A stretch of DNA of 64,000 nt from Cupriavidus basilensis (GCF_000876015.1 NZ_BBQM01000002.1:1-64000), one strand, 5' to 3'; shown: positions 23,525-33,776, numbered from the stretch's first letter. Numbers and translations: made by a program. Notes: generated by a model not told the origin, from the letters alone.

Positions 23525-23625
23525 GCCCGGGCGCCGCGCGCGCCTGCCGTCGCGGCCATCGGCACGATGACCGGTGCGACCACCGCCGCGCATACCGACG
23601 AGATTACTGAATTACGGAGCAAGCC

Positions 23626-24357
23626 ATGAGCGAAACCCATTTCGGGTTCGAGAAAGTCAGCGAAGAGGAAAAGGCCGGCAAGGTGGCCGGCGTGTTCCAT
23701 TCGGTGGCGAGCAAGTACGACGTCATGAACGACCTGATGTCGGGCGGCATGCACCGGCTGTGGAAGATGTTCACCATCGCCCAGGCCGGCGTGCGGCCGG
23801 GCTTCAAGGTGCTCGACATCGCCGGCGGCACCGGCGACCTGGCCAAGGCCTTCGCCCGCCAGGCCGGCCCGACCGGCGAGGTCTGGCTGACCGACATCAA
23901 CGAGTCGATGCTGCGCGTGGGCCGCGACCGCCTGCTCAACAAGGGCGTCGTCACCCCGGTCTGCCTGTGCGACGCCGAGCACATCCCGTTTCCCGACAAC
24001 CACTTCGACCTCGTCACGGTGGCCTTCGGCCTGCGCAACATGACCCACAAGGACGCCGCGCTGGCGGAGATGCGCCGCGTGGTCAAGCCGGGCGGCAAGG
24101 TGATGGTGCTGGAGTTCTCCAAGGTCTGGAAGCCGCTGGAAAAAGCCTACGATATCTACTCCTTCAAGGTGCTGCCCTGGCTGGGCGAGCGCGTGGCCCA
24201 GGATGCCCACAGCTATCGCTACCTCGCGGAATCGATCAGAATGCACCCAGACCAGGTTTCACTTGTACGCCTGATGGAACATGCGGGCCTGGAAAATGTC
24301 GAATACTTCAATCTGACGGCCGGGGTCGTGGCTCTTCACGTCGGGCGGAAGTACTAG
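23626..24357 (+). CDS. ubiE: Ubiquinone/menaquinone biosynthesis C-methyltransferase UbiE
   Basis: A 243-residue SAM-dependent C-methyltransferase that methylates the benzoquinol ring in ubiquinone biosynthesis (demethylmenaquinol in organisms that make it). SAM-binding motif I is [12 protein letters not shown] near residues 64-75. The UbiE signatures [17 protein letters not shown] (near 36-52) and [16 protein letters not shown] (near 125-140) are present. It is followed by a Tim44-like gene, ubiJ and ubiB, resembling the E. coli ubiE-ubiJ-ubiB cluster. Confidence 0.97.
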   Translation: MSETHFGFEKVSEEEKAGKVAGVFHSVASKYDVMNDLMSGGMHRLWKMFTIAQAGVRPGFKVLDIAGGTGDLAKAFARQAGPTGEVWLTDINESMLRVGRDRLLNKGVVTPVCLCDAEHIPFPDNHFDLVTVAFGLRNMTHKDAALAEMRRVVKPGGKVMVLEFSKVWKPLEKAYDIYSFKVLPWLGERVAQDAHSYRYLAESIRMHPDQVSLVRLMEHAGLENVEYFNLTAGVVALHVGRKY

Positions 24358-24408
24358 ACTGATATAGGCTCAATGAAGATGAGCGAACTTGACAGGGGAA
24401 GTGCAAAA

Positions 24409-25389
24409 ATGTCGCAAATTCGCGGAAAATTCATGGCGGTGGTGCTGATCGGCACCCTCGCTCTCGGCATGGCGCTGGACGCCAATGCCAAGCGGCTGGG
24501 CGGCGGCTCGCGCAGCTTCGGCAAGCAGTCGTCGAACGTGACGCAGCGCCAGCAGACACCGCCGCAGCAAGCGCCCAGCCAGACGCCGGCCCAGCAGCCG
24601 GGCCAGCAGGCCGCGCCCGCCGGTGCCGCGGCTGGCGCCGGGGCAGCCGCCGCGGCCGCGCCCAAGCGCAACTGGGGCGGCATGCTGGGCGGCATCGCCG
24701 CCGGCCTGGGCATCGGCTGGCTGCTGTCGCACTTCGGCCTGGGCGGCGCGGCGATGAGCTTCCTGTCCAACCTGATCCTGATCGCGCTGGCGGCCTTCGT
24801 GGTGATGTGGCTGATCCGCAAGTTCCGCGGCGGCGCCGGCCGCGCGCAGCAGCCGGCCTATGCCGGCGGCGGCCTGGGCGGCATGAATGGCGGCTCGGTC
24901 GGCAGCAGCGAGCCGGTCCTGCGCCAGCAGGTGCCCGGCGGGGCGGCCAATCCCGTGATGCCCGCGGCCGGCGCGGCCGCGCCGGCGATGGCGGGCGCCG
25001 CGCAGCCGTGGGGCGTGCCGGCCGATTTCGACACCGCCGCCTTCCTGCGCAACGCCAAGGTCTACTACGTGCGCCTGCAGGCCGCGTGGGACGCCGGCAA
25101 CCTCGAGGACATCCGCGAGTTCACCACGCCGGAAATGTTCGCCGAGATCAAGATGGATCTGGCCGAGCGCGGCGCCGAGGTCAACAAGACCGACGTGGTC
25201 ACGCTGGAAGCCGAGCTGCTGGGCATCGAGGACAGCCCGGCGCAGCATCTGGTCAGCGTGCGCTTCTCCGGCATGATCCGCGAGAAGGCGGGCGAGCCGG
25301 CGCAGCCGTTCGCCGAGGTCTGGAACCTGGCCAAGCCGGTCAGCGGCAGCGGCGGCTGGGTGCTGGCCGGGATCCAGCAGGTGTCCTGA
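24409..25389 (+). CDS. Tim44-domain membrane-associated protein
   Basis: A 326-residue protein. An N-terminal hydrophobic segment (about residues 8-26, ending near DANAK) looks like a signal or anchor. A Gln/Pro/Ala-rich linker, two hydrophobic Gly-rich segments (about 90-140), another Ala/Gly linker and a C-terminal Tim44-like domain (about 205-326, opening DFDTAAFLRNAKVYYVRLQAAWD) follow. In mitochondria this domain binds membranes and the import motor; in bacteria its role is unclear. The ATG at 24409 follows gacaggggaa; an earlier in-frame ATG at 24373 has no good ribosome site. An intrinsic terminator follows the gene. Confidence 0.85.
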   Translation: MSQIRGKFMAVVLIGTLALGMALDANAKRLGGGSRSFGKQSSNVTQRQQTPPQQAPSQTPAQQPGQQAAPAGAAAGAGAAAAAAPKRNWGGMLGGIAAGLGIGWLLSHFGLGGAAMSFLSNLILIALAAFVVMWLIRKFRGGAGRAQQPAYAGGGLGGMNGGSVGSSEPVLRQQVPGGAANPVMPAAGAAAPAMAGAAQPWGVPADFDTAAFLRNAKVYYVRLQAAWDAGNLEDIREFTTPEMFAEIKMDLAERGAEVNKTDVVTLEAELLGIEDSPAQHLVSVRFSGMIREKAGEPAQPFAEVWNLAKPVSGSGGWVLAGIQQVS

Positions 25390-25440
25390 GCCTGCTGGCC
25401 AGGCGGGCTGCCGCCCGCCTGCAGGTGGCTTAGAATGGAG

Positions 25441-25469
25441 GCCCACGTGAAAACGTGGGCTTTCTTTTT
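25441..25469 (+). terminator. Rho-independent terminator after the Tim44-domain gene
   Basis: A perfect 8-bp stem gcccacgt/acgtgggc with a gaaa tetraloop is followed by tttcttttt. This separates the upstream ubiE transcript from ubiJ-ubiB. Confidence 0.9.
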
Positions 25470-25590
25470 GTCCGGCGCCGCGGTGCCGGCGCCAGCCACC
25501 CGGACTTCACGGACCTCACGGATTCCCACGGACCCCCACGGATCTCAACCCGCAAGCACTGAAAGGCCCCGCCCCCAGCCCGACCCCCTT

Positions 25591-26277
25591 ATGCCCACCC
25601 TCCCCACCGCCCTGACCACGCCTCCGATCACCGCCCTGAACCACCTGCTCGAGCAGGAGCCGTGGGCGCTCTCGCTGCTCCAGCCGTTCGCCGGCCGCGC
25701 GCTGCGCTTCGACGCGGCCGCCTTCACGGTGGTCCTGCGCGTCACCGGCCAGGGGCTGGTCGAACCGGCGCCGGCGGAGGAGGCCCCCGCGGTGACGCTG
25801 ACCGTGCCGCTGCAGCAATGGCCGCTGGTGGCATCCGACATCGCCGACGGCGGGCAGGCGGCGGCGATGAAGCACGTGCGCATCGAGGGCGATGCCGAGC
25901 TGGCCAATACCGTGTCGACGCTGGCGCGCAACCTGCGCTGGGACGCCGCCGAAGACCTGTCGCGCGCGCTGCGCGGCATCCTCGGCGGCCCGCTCAGCGA
26001 CAGCGTGGCGCAGCGCGTGGTGCAGGGCGCGCAGGACGCCCGTGCGCAGGCCGCGCGGCTGGGCCGCACGCTGGTCGAGAACGTGACCGAATACCTGCTC
26101 GACGAGCAGCCCACCCTGGTGCGCCACGCCGCGCTCGACACGTTCGGCACCGGGGTGCGGGCGCTCGGCGACGATCTCGCGCGGCTGGAAAAGCGGCTGG
26201 AGAAGCTGGAGCAGCGCGCCCGCCCGCAAGGCGGCGCGGCCGCGGGGGCGGGCAGCCTGCCGTCCGCCCACCGCTGA
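25591..26277 (+). CDS. ubiJ: UbiJ-like SCP2 sterol-binding domain protein
   Basis: A 228-residue protein with an N-terminal SCP2 lipid-binding domain (ALNHLLEQEPWALSLLQPFAGRALRF, split here as two family blocks) and a C-terminal coiled coil (DDLARLEKRLEKLEQRA). UbiJ scaffolds the soluble ubiquinone-biosynthesis complex and binds lipid intermediates. It lies directly before ubiB, as expected. The ATG at 25591 follows a C-rich stretch without a clear ribosome site. Confidence 0.85.
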   Translation: MPTLPTALTTPPITALNHLLEQEPWALSLLQPFAGRALRFDAAAFTVVLRVTGQGLVEPAPAEEAPAVTLTVPLQQWPLVASDIADGGQAAAMKHVRIEGDAELANTVSTLARNLRWDAAEDLSRALRGILGGPLSDSVAQRVVQGAQDARAQAARLGRTLVENVTEYLLDEQPTLVRHAALDTFGTGVRALGDDLARLEKRLEKLEQRARPQGGAAAGAGSLPSAHR

Positions 26278-26347
26278 ACGCCGCCCGCCCATGCCGATGG
26301 CTGTGCCCGCATCGGCCAATCCGTAGCGCCCAAATACTGAAACCTGC

Positions 26348-27925
26348 ATGACCCGCTTCCTGCGCCTTTGCAAGATTGTCTTCGTCATCCTCTACTACGG
26401 GCTGGATGAACTCGTGCTGTCCGGCTTCAAGAGCCGCCGCATCCGCTTCCTGGTGCGCGTCATCACCATCGGGCGCAAGCTCGACATGCCGCGCGGCGAG
26501 CGCCTGCGGCTGGCGCTGACGCGGCTCGGGCCGATCTTCGTCAAGTTCGGCCAGGTGCTCTCGACCCGGCGCGACCTGATGCCGGCCGACATCGCCGACG
26601 AGCTGGCCAAGCTGCAGGACCAGGTGCCGCCGTTCGACCCGGTGGTGGCGGTCAAGATCATCGAGCGCTCGCTGGGCCGGCCGCTGGCCACGCTGTTCGA
26701 GAGCTTCGACCACCAGCCGGTGGCCAGCGCGTCGATCGCGCAGGTGCACTTCGCCACGCTCAAGGGCGGCTCCAGCCACGGCCGCGAGGTGGCGGTGAAG
26801 GTGCTGCGCCCGGGCATGCTGCCGGTGATCGACAGCGACCTGGCGCTGATGCGCGACCTCGCCGCCTGGCTCGAGCGCTTCTGGGCCGACGGCAAGCGCC
26901 TCAAGCCGCGCGAGGTGGTGGCCGAGTTCGACAAGTACCTGCACGACGAGCTCGACCTGATGATCGAGGCCGCCAACTGCAGCCAGTTGCGCCGCAACTT
27001 CAACGACACCAGACTGCTGCTGGTGCCCGAGGTGTTCTGGGACTTCTGCAGCAGCGAGGTGTTCGTGATGGAGCGCATGCACGGCGTTCCCATCTCGCGC
27101 AACGAGGCGCTCAGGGCGGCCGGCGTGGACATGCACAAGCTGGCCGAGGAGGGCGTGGAGATCTTCTTCACCCAGGTCTTCCGCGACGGCTTCTTCCATG
27201 CCGACATGCACCCCGGCAACATCCTCGTGTCGGTGGCGCCGCAGACGCTGGGCCGCTACATCGCGCTGGACTTCGGCATCGTCGGCGCGCTGTCCGAGTT
27301 CGACAAGAACTACCTGGCGCAGAACTTCATCGCCTTCTTCCGCCGCGACTACCACCGCGTGGCGCTGCTGCACGTGGAGTCCGGCTGGGTGCCGCCCGAC
27401 ACGCGCGTGGAAGAGCTCGAAAGCGCGGTGCGCGCCTGCTGCGAGCCGTACTTCGACAAGCCGCTCAAGGAGATCTCGCTGGGCATGGTGCTGATGCGCC
27501 TGTTCCAGACCTCGCGCCGCTTCAACGTCGAGATCCAGCCGCAACTGGTGCTGCTGCAGAAGACCCTGCTCAACATCGAGGGCCTGGGCCGCCAGCTCGA
27601 TCCCGACCTCGACCTGTGGCAGACCGCCAAGCCCTTCCTGGAAAAATGGATGCACGAGCAGGTCGGCTGGAAGGGCGCGTGGGAGCGCATCCAGGTCGAG
27701 GCGCCGCAATGGGCCAAGATGCTGCCGGACTTCCCGCGCCTCGCGCACCAGTTCCTCGAGCGCCGCGCGCTGGTGGACAACGGCCAGCAGGAGAAGCTGC
27801 TCGGCACGCTGATCGCCGAGCAGCGCCGCACCAACCGCCTGATCGCCACGGCGCTGCTGCTGGCCGGCGGCTTCCTCGCCGGCATCGTGCTGACGGAACT
27901 GCTGAGCCTGGGCGGCTACCTGTAG
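26348..27925 (+). CDS. ubiB: Ubiquinone biosynthesis regulatory protein kinase UbiB
   Basis: A 525-residue member of the UbiB/ADCK atypical kinase family needed for ubiquinone production. The KxGQ motif region ([16 protein letters not shown]) is near residues 63-78. The Ala-rich nucleotide loop is ASASIAQVH, and the catalytic and metal-binding motifs are HADMHPGNI and ALDFGIVG. Two hydrophobic helices at the C-terminus (about 495-520) anchor it in the inner membrane. It is 70 bp after ubiJ. Confidence 0.97.
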   Translation: MTRFLRLCKIVFVILYYGLDELVLSGFKSRRIRFLVRVITIGRKLDMPRGERLRLALTRLGPIFVKFGQVLSTRRDLMPADIADELAKLQDQVPPFDPVVAVKIIERSLGRPLATLFESFDHQPVASASIAQVHFATLKGGSSHGREVAVKVLRPGMLPVIDSDLALMRDLAAWLERFWADGKRLKPREVVAEFDKYLHDELDLMIEAANCSQLRRNFNDTRLLLVPEVFWDFCSSEVFVMERMHGVPISRNEALRAAGVDMHKLAEEGVEIFFTQVFRDGFFHADMHPGNILVSVAPQTLGRYIALDFGIVGALSEFDKNYLAQNFIAFFRRDYHRVALLHVESGWVPPDTRVEELESAVRACCEPYFDKPLKEISLGMVLMRLFQTSRRFNVEIQPQLVLLQKTLLNIEGLGRQLDPDLDLWQTAKPFLEKWMHEQVGWKGAWERIQVEAPQWAKMLPDFPRLAHQFLERRALVDNGQQEKLLGTLIAEQRRTNRLIATALLLAGGFLAGIVLTELLSLGGYL

Positions 27926-27977
27926 CCCGCCGCGTTCGCGGCCCGCATCGGGAAGGACAATCACAAGGAGACACGGC

Positions 27978-28652
27978 GTGACCGAAGCCAACAAGGGCGG
28001 CAAGGACAGCAAGGACAGCAAGGCGCGCAAGGACAGCGACCCCGGCAGCGCCGCCGCGCCCGCCTTCGCCACCCGCGACGCCGCCGACCCGGCGTTCTGG
28101 GACGAGCGTTTCGAAAAGGGCTTCATGCCGTGGGACCTGGGCGGCGTGCCGGCCGAGTTCGCCGCCTTCGCCACGGCGCTGGCGCCGTGCCCCACGCTGG
28201 TGCCCGGCTGCGGCAACGGCTGGGAAGCCGGCTGGCTGCACGCGCGCGGCTGGCCCGTGACCGCGATCGACTTTTCGCCGCAGGCCGTGGCCAGCGCGCG
28301 CCACGCGCTGGGGCCGGCCGGCGCCGTGGTGCGCGAGGCGGATTTCTTCGCCTTCGCCCCGGAGCCCGCCTGCCGCCTGATCTACGAGCGCGCGTTCCTG
28401 TGCGCGCTGCCGCCGGCCATGCGCGCCGCCTACGGCGCGCGCGTGGCGGCACTGCTGCCGGCGGGCGGCCTGCTGGCCGGCTATTTCTTCCTGGACGAGA
28501 CCCGCGGCGGCCCGCCGTTCTCGATCCCGCGCGCCGGGCTGGAGGCGCTGCTGGCGCCGGCCTTCGAGCTGGTGGAGGACCGTCCCGCCACCGGTTCGCT
28601 GCCGGTGTTCGCCGGGCGCGAGCACTGGCAAGTCTGGCGCCGGCGCGCATAG
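27978..28652 (+). CDS. Thiopurine S-methyltransferase-family SAM-dependent methyltransferase
   Basis: A 224-residue TPMT-family methyltransferase. WDERFEKGFMPWDLGGVP (near residues 42-59) and LVPGCGNGWEAGWL form the SAM-binding region, and YFFLDETRGGPPFSI lies near the C-terminus. The first ~30 residues are Lys/Asp/Ser-rich and probably disordered. It uses GTG at 27978 with an aaggag ribosome site. Members methylate thiols, selenium or tellurium compounds, and halides; the substrate here is unknown. Confidence 0.87.
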   Translation: MTEANKGGKDSKDSKARKDSDPGSAAAPAFATRDAADPAFWDERFEKGFMPWDLGGVPAEFAAFATALAPCPTLVPGCGNGWEAGWLHARGWPVTAIDFSPQAVASARHALGPAGAVVREADFFAFAPEPACRLIYERAFLCALPPAMRAAYGARVAALLPAGGLLAGYFFLDETRGGPPFSIPRAGLEALLAPAFELVEDRPATGSLPVFAGREHWQVWRRRA

Positions 28653-28938
28653 GCGCCCGCGTTTTCCCGGGGCGCCGGCGCGCGCGGGCCCGCCTGTGGC
28701 GCCCGCGCTGCACCGCTTCGGGGATTTGCCCGGCGCCCGGAATTTTTTTCTCCCGCGGCGGCCTGCGTGGCTATAATCCGCGTTTTGATTCGGCTACGAC
28801 CGCAGGCTAGATCAGCCACCCATGCGGCCCCGACCGATGAATTGGACCCGGGGCAGGGCGGCACAGGCACAGGCAGCATCCCGCCCACCCGGCAACCGGT
28901 TTTTCGCCGCAAGGGCATTTTTGGGATAGGGCAGCGCC
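28653..28938. other. Intergenic region upstream of the SSS symporter gene
   Basis: 286 bp. A perfect TATAAT at 28772-28777 is a good -10 candidate, but the -35 position (around 28749) reads only tctccc. An inverted repeat gcctgcg (28761-28767)/cgcaggc (28801-28807) brackets it. The rest, 28810-28930, would be an untranslated leader of about 150 bases with no recognised riboswitch. Confidence 0.45.
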
Positions 28939-30375
28939 ATGCTGATCTGGTTCGTCGTCATCTACTGGATAATCTCGGTCGGCATCGGCCTGTGGGCCGC
29001 GCTGCGCGTGCGCAACACCACGGACTTCGCGGTCGCCGGCCGCAGCCTGCCTTTCTACATCGTCACCGCCACCGTCTTCGCCACGTGGTTCGGCTCGGAG
29101 ACGGTGCTCGGCATCCCCGCCGTGTTCCTCAAGGAGGGCCTGTCCGGGGTGGTGTCCGATCCCTTCGGTTCCTCGCTGTGCCTGATCCTGGTCGGCCTGT
29201 TCTTCGCGCGTCCGCTGTACCGCATGAACCTGCTCACCATCGGCGACTACTATCACAACCGCTACGGGCGGCTGGCCGAGGTGCTGACCACGCTGTGCAT
29301 CGTGATGTCCTACCTGGGCTGGGTGGCCGCGCAGATCAAGGCGCTCGGGCTGGTGTTCTTCACCGTCTCGGACGGCGCGCTGTCGCAGGAGGCCGGCATG
29401 ATGATCGGCGCGGCCAGCGTGCTGGTCTACACGCTGTTCGGCGGCATGTGGTCGGTGGCCGTGACCGACTTCATCCAGATGATCATCATCGTGATCGGCA
29501 TGGTGTACATCGGCGTCGAGGTCAGCGGCCAGGCCGGCGGCGTGGCCGCGGTGGTGTCGCACGCGGCGGCGGCCGGCAAGTTCACCTTCCTGCCGTCGCT
29601 GGACCTGGTGCAGATCATCGGCTTCGCGGCGGCGCTGTTTACCATGATGCTGGGCTCGATCCCGCAGCAGGACGTGTTCCAGCGCGTGACCTCGTCGCGC
29701 ACCGAGCAGATCGCCGGGCGCGCCTCGGTGCTCGGCGGCGTGCTGTATTTCTGCTTCGCCTTCATCCCGATGTTCCTGGCGTACTCGGCCACCATGATCG
29801 ATCCGCAGATGGTGGAGAAGTACATCAACACCGACTCGCAGCTGATCCTGCCCAAGCTGATCCTGACCCACGCGCCGATGTTCGCCCAGGTGATGTTCTT
29901 CGGCGCGCTGCTGTCGGCCATCAAGAGCTGCGCCTCGGCCACGCTGCTGGCGCCGTCGGTGACGTTCGCCGAGAACATCCTGCGGCCGTACTTCCGCCAC
30001 CTCGACGACCGCCGCTTCCTGCGCGTGATGCAGACCGTGGTGCTGTGCTTCGCGGTGCTGGTGACGCTGTTCGCGCTGAACTCGCACCTGTCGATCTTCC
30101 ACATGGTCGAAAACGCCTACAAGGTCACATTGGTCTCGTCCTTCGTGCCGCTGGCGTTCGGCATGTTCTGGAAGCCCGCCACGCGCCAGGGCGGCCTCGC
30201 CGCCATCCTGCTGGGGCTGGCGTCGTGGCTGTGCTGCGAGGTCGCCTTCCCCGACGCGGCGGTGCCGCCGCAGATGGTCGGGCTGATGTTCTCGATCGGC
30301 GGCATGGTGCTCGGCTCGCTGCTGCCGCAGTGGATCGGCGACCATCCGCGCGTCAAGGAAGTCCACCTGGCCTGA
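28939..30375 (+). CDS. Sodium:solute symporter (SSS family)
   Basis: A 478-residue polytopic inner-membrane transporter with about 13 predicted hydrophobic segments. Family features include TDFAVAGRSLPFYIVTAT near residue 28, YLGWVAAQIKALG near 128 and QQDVFQRVTSSRTEQIA near 242. SSS proteins co-transport Na+ with sugars, amino acids, organic acids or ions. The Leu/Ile-rich profile and length suit a carboxylate or amino-acid carrier, but the substrate cannot be assigned. Confidence 0.92.
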   Translation: MLIWFVVIYWIISVGIGLWAALRVRNTTDFAVAGRSLPFYIVTATVFATWFGSETVLGIPAVFLKEGLSGVVSDPFGSSLCLILVGLFFARPLYRMNLLTIGDYYHNRYGRLAEVLTTLCIVMSYLGWVAAQIKALGLVFFTVSDGALSQEAGMMIGAASVLVYTLFGGMWSVAVTDFIQMIIIVIGMVYIGVEVSGQAGGVAAVVSHAAAAGKFTFLPSLDLVQIIGFAAALFTMMLGSIPQQDVFQRVTSSRTEQIAGRASVLGGVLYFCFAFIPMFLAYSATMIDPQMVEKYINTDSQLILPKLILTHAPMFAQVMFFGALLSAIKSCASATLLAPSVTFAENILRPYFRHLDDRRFLRVMQTVVLCFAVLVTLFALNSHLSIFHMVENAYKVTLVSSFVPLAFGMFWKPATRQGGLAAILLGLASWLCCEVAFPDAAVPPQMVGLMFSIGGMVLGSLLPQWIGDHPRVKEVHLA

Positions 30376-30461
30376 GCGGCGCCGGCATCGCATCCCGCCT
30401 GGCGTGCGTCCGGATGCATTTTCTGCCCCTTTTCCTGCGGCCCGGCTCACGCAGAACGGTT

Positions 30462-30467
30462 TATAAT
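30462..30467 (+). promoter_or_regulatory. Possible -10 element for the fmdB-DUF502-aspS genes
   Basis: A perfect TATAAT lies 116 bp upstream of the fmdB-like start, in the 208-bp gap after the symporter. No strong -35 is at 16-18 bp, so this is tentative. Confidence 0.4.
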
Positions 30468-30583
30468 TCAAGGCTTTGCACCGCCATGCGGCGGCCCGGG
30501 AACGGCAACTTCCCGGCCGGCACGGCGGCGCCTTCCGATCCGTCCATCCAGTTTCCGTTCCAGAATCCTCGCGGAGAGCCACT

Positions 30584-30955
30584 ATGCCGATTTATGCCTA
30601 CCGTTGCGACGCCTGCGGCCACGGGCGCGATGTGCTGCAGAAAATGAGCGATGCTCCGCTCACCGACTGCCCATCCTGCGGCGCGGCGGGCACCTTCAAG
30701 AAACAACTGACCGCGGCGGGCTTCCAGCTCAAGGGCTCGGGCTGGTACGTCACCGACTTCCGCGGCGGCAACGGCGGCACCTCCGCGCCGGCCACCGCGC
30801 CCGCCGCGGGCGGCGACAGCGCCGGCGGCACGCCGGCAGCGTCGGGCGAGCCGGCCGGCGGCGCCGCGGCCTCTTCGACCGCTTCGGCGGCCTCGGGCAC
30901 CACCGCATCGACAAGCCCGGCCGGCGGTTGCGGCAGCGCTTGCGCCTGCCATTGA
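30584..30955 (+). CDS. FmdB-family zinc-ribbon protein
   Basis: A 123-residue protein. Residues 1-60 are the FmdB/CxxC_CxxC zinc ribbon with CDACG and CPSCG and the GFQLKGSGWYVTDFRG block. The rest is a Ser/Ala/Gly/Thr-rich low-complexity tail ending in a Cys-rich GGCGSACACH. FmdB proteins are putative regulators without a firm role. The start MPIYAYRCDACG is the family consensus. It is tightly followed by the DUF502 gene (14 bp). Confidence 0.92.
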   Translation: MPIYAYRCDACGHGRDVLQKMSDAPLTDCPSCGAAGTFKKQLTAAGFQLKGSGWYVTDFRGGNGGTSAPATAPAAGGDSAGGTPAASGEPAGGAAASSTASAASGTTASTSPAGGCGSACACH

Positions 30956-30969
30956 AAGCAGAACGCACC

Positions 30970-31671
30970 GTGCCGGCGAAGAAGACCTCCGCCCTCAAGA
31001 CCTGGTTCCTGACCGGGCTGCTTGTCCTGGTGCCGCTGGGCATCACGCTGTGGGTGCTGAGCCTGGTCATCGGCACGATGGACCAGAGCCTGGCGCTGCT
31101 GCCCGAGACCTGGCGCCCGGACCGGCTGATGTTCGGCAAGCGCGTGACCGGCCTGGGCGCGATCCTGACGCTGCTGTTCATCCTGCTGGTCGGCATGCTG
31201 GCCCACAACTTCATCGGCCAGCGGCTGGTGCGCTGGTGGGAGGCGCTGCTGGGCCACATCCCGGTGGTCGGGCCGATCTACACCAGCGTCAAGCAGGTGT
31301 CCGACACGCTGCTGTCGTCCTCGGGCAATGCCTTTCGCAAGGCGCTGCTGGTGCAGTACCCGCGCGAAGGCTCGTGGACCATCGCCTTCCTCACCGGCCG
31401 CCCCGGCGGCGACGTGCAGAACCATCTCCAGGGCGAGTACGTCAGCGTCTACGTGCCGACCACGCCCAACCCGACCTCGGGCTTCTTCCTGATGATGCCC
31501 AAGGCCGATACCATCGAACTCGACATGACCGTCGACGCCGCGCTGAAGTACATCGTCTCGATGGGCGTGGTGGCGCCGACCGAGCTGCCGCGCAAGAGCG
31601 ACACGGCGCGCGACGACGGGGCGCCGGACGAAGCCCTCGCCGAGCCCGCCGACACAACGTCTTCAAATTGA
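30970..31671 (+). CDS. DUF502 inner-membrane protein
   Basis: A 233-residue DUF502 protein. Two N-terminal transmembrane helices (about residues 9-33 and 62-85) flank the motif [13 protein letters not shown], followed by the conserved [19 protein letters not shown] and a soluble beta-rich domain with [16 protein letters not shown]. The GTG at 30970 was chosen because family sequence begins [13 protein letters not shown]. The function is unknown; the fmdB-DUF502-aspS order is familiar in Burkholderiales. Confidence 0.88.
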   Translation: MPAKKTSALKTWFLTGLLVLVPLGITLWVLSLVIGTMDQSLALLPETWRPDRLMFGKRVTGLGAILTLLFILLVGMLAHNFIGQRLVRWWEALLGHIPVVGPIYTSVKQVSDTLLSSSGNAFRKALLVQYPREGSWTIAFLTGRPGGDVQNHLQGEYVSVYVPTTPNPTSGFFLMMPKADTIELDMTVDAALKYIVSMGVVAPTELPRKSDTARDDGAPDEALAEPADTTSSN

Positions 31672-31714
31672 TCGCCGGCCGCACCAGCGGCCGCGTTATT
31701 CCGGGAATTCTCTT

Positions 31715-33520
31715 ATGTCCTCCATGCGTACTCACTATTGCGGTCTCGTGACCGAACAACTGACGGGCCAGGAAGTGGCCCTGACCGGCTGGGTGCAGCG
31801 CCGCCGCGATCACGGCGGCGTGATCTTCATCGACCTGCGCGACCGCGAAGGCCTGGTCCAGGTGGTGTGCGACCCCGACCGCCCCGAGATGTTCAAGGCG
31901 GCCGAAGAGATCCGCAACGAGTTCTGCATCCGCATCACCGGCAAGGTGCGCGCGCGCCCGGCCGGCACCGAGAACGCCAACCTGACCTCGGGCAAGATCG
32001 AGGTGCTGTGCCATGAGCTGACCGTGCTCAACCCGTCGGTCACGCCGCCGTTCCAGCTCGACGACGACAACCTGTCGGAAACCACGCGCCTGACGCACCG
32101 CGTGCTGGACCTGCGCCGCCCGCAGATGCAGTACAACCTGCGCCTGCGCTACAAGGTGGCGATGGAAGTGCGCAAGTTCCTCGACGCGCAGGGCTTCATC
32201 GACATCGAGACGCCGATGCTGGGCAAGAGCACGCCGGAAGGCGCGCGCGACTACCTGGTGCCGTCGCGCACCAACCCGGGCCACTTCTTCGCGCTGCCGC
32301 AGTCGCCGCAGATCTTCAAGCAGATGCTGATGGTGTCGGGCTTCGACCGCTACTACCAGATCACCAAGTGCTTCCGCGACGAGGACCTGCGCGCCGACCG
32401 CCAGCCCGAGTTCACGCAGATCGACTGCGAGACCTCGTTCCTGACCGAGCAGGAGATCCGCGACCTGTTCGAGGACATGATGCGCACGGTGTTCAAGAAC
32501 GCCATCGACGTGGACCTGGACGCCCGGTTCCCGGTGATGGAGTTCCGCGAGGCGATGGCCCGCTTCGGCTCGGACAAGCCCGACCTGCGCGTCAAGCTTG
32601 AATTCACCGAGCTGACCGACGTCATGAAGGACGTCGACTTCAAGGTGTTCTCCGGCCCCGCCAACAGCGACAACGGCCGCGTGGTCGGCCTGCGCGTGCC
32701 GGGCGGCAGCGCCATCTCGCGCGGCGAGATCGACGCCTACACCCAGTTCGTCGGCATCTACGGCGCCAAGGGCCTGGCCTGGATCAAGGTCAACGAAGTG
32801 GCCAAGGGCCGCGACGGCCTGCAATCGCCGATCGTCAAGAACCTGCACGACGCCGCCATCGCCGAGATCCTCAAGCGCACCGGCGCCCAGGACGGCGACA
32901 TCATCTTCTTCGGCGCGGACAAGGCCAAGGTGGTCAACGACGCCATCGGCGGCCTGCGCCTGAAGATCGGCCACTCCGAGTTCGGCAAGAGCAACGGCCT
33001 GTTCGAGGACGTGTGGAAGCCGCTGTGGGTGATCGACTTCCCGATGTTCGAGTACGACGAGGAAGACGCCCGCTGGGTCGCCATGCACCACCCGTTCACC
33101 AGCCCCAAGGACGAGCACCTGCAATACCTGGAGACCGATCCGGGCAAGTGCATCGCCAAGGCCTACGACATGGTGCTCAACGGCTGGGAAATGGGTGGCG
33201 GCTCGGTGCGGATCTACCGCGAGGACGTGCAGAGCAAGGTGTTCCGCGCGCTCAAGATCGGCGAGGAAGAAGCCCGCGCCAAGTTCGGCTACCTGCTCGA
33301 CGCGCTGCAGTACGGCGCGCCCCCGCACGGCGGCCTGGCCTTCGGCCTGGACCGCATCGTCACGATGATGGCCGGCGCCGACTCGATCCGCGACGTGATC
33401 GCCTTCCCCAAGACCCAGCGCGCCCAGGACCTGCTGACCCAGGCCCCGAGCACGGTCGACGAGAAGCAACTGCGCGAGCTGCACATCCGCCTGCGCTCGG
33501 CCGAGCCGAAGACCGCCTGA
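31715..33520 (+). CDS. aspS: Aspartate--tRNA ligase, probably non-discriminating
   Basis: A 601-residue class II bacterial-type AspRS. An N-terminal OB-fold anticodon-binding domain (about residues 1-110), the class II catalytic core with motif 2 [18 protein letters not shown] and motif 3 GLAFGLDR near 550, and the bacterial GAD insertion are present. In the OB fold, RRRDHGG has His where E. coli AspRS has Leu30. This residue is known to mark enzymes that also charge tRNA-Asn, so Asp-tRNA-Asn would need Gat[13 protein letters not shown] could start three codons later at MRTHYCG. An intrinsic terminator follows. Confidence 0.97.
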   Translation: MSSMRTHYCGLVTEQLTGQEVALTGWVQRRRDHGGVIFIDLRDREGLVQVVCDPDRPEMFKAAEEIRNEFCIRITGKVRARPAGTENANLTSGKIEVLCHELTVLNPSVTPPFQLDDDNLSETTRLTHRVLDLRRPQMQYNLRLRYKVAMEVRKFLDAQGFIDIETPMLGKSTPEGARDYLVPSRTNPGHFFALPQSPQIFKQMLMVSGFDRYYQITKCFRDEDLRADRQPEFTQIDCETSFLTEQEIRDLFEDMMRTVFKNAIDVDLDARFPVMEFREAMARFGSDKPDLRVKLEFTELTDVMKDVDFKVFSGPANSDNGRVVGLRVPGGSAISRGEIDAYTQFVGIYGAKGLAWIKVNEVAKGRDGLQSPIVKNLHDAAIAEILKRTGAQDGDIIFFGADKAKVVNDAIGGLRLKIGHSEFGKSNGLFEDVWKPLWVIDFPMFEYDEEDARWVAMHHPFTSPKDEHLQYLETDPGKCIAKAYDMVLNGWEMGGGSVRIYREDVQSKVFRALKIGEEEARAKFGYLLDALQYGAPPHGGLAFGLDRIVTMMAGADSIRDVIAFPKTQRAQDLLTQAPSTVDEKQLRELHIRLRSAEPKTA

Positions 33521-33564
33521 GTGCCGGGCGGCCTGCGGGCCGCCCGCCGCATGCCGCTCAGGAA

Positions 33565-33611
33565 GCCCTGCGTGGCGCCGACCCCGGTTGGCGCGCGCAG
33601 GGCTTTTTTTT
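33565..33611 (+). terminator. Rho-independent terminator after aspS
   Basis: An 8-bp stem gccctgcg (33565-33572)/cgcagggc (33596-33603), with an inner GC-rich loop, is followed by a run of eight T (33604-33611). It closes the fmdB-DUF502-aspS transcript and marks the left edge of the accessory block. Confidence 0.92.
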
Positions 33612-33751
33612 ACCCGCGCAAGGCCGGGGCCCGCGCGTTGCGTGCCCTGCCGCACGCGCGCGGCGCGCGGCGGCGGCCCGCCGGGCCGCGCCACAGGCGG
33701 CTTTGCGGCATTTCGGCGTGCGCGTAGGCAGAAACCCGCAGTCGCCTCGAT

Positions 33752-33770
33752 TTGTCCATCCAGTGGACAA
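33752..33770. promoter_or_regulatory. Palindromic operator candidate 1 (TGTCCA-N5-TGGACA), dioxygenase promoter
   Basis: TTGTCCA (33752-33758) and TGGACAA (33764-33770) form perfect 7-bp arms around tccag. The inner 6-bp arms and 5-bp spacer are identical in design to the palindrome on the iclR promoter at 37429-37445. It ends 6 bp upstream of the proposed -35, a usual place for an activator site. Confidence 0.7.
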
Positions 33771-33776
33771 CCTGCA

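Noticed and set aside
28761..28807. Riboswitch or regulatory RNA before the symporter gene
   Set aside because: Only a short 7-bp inverted repeat is present; no known aptamer pattern was recognised.
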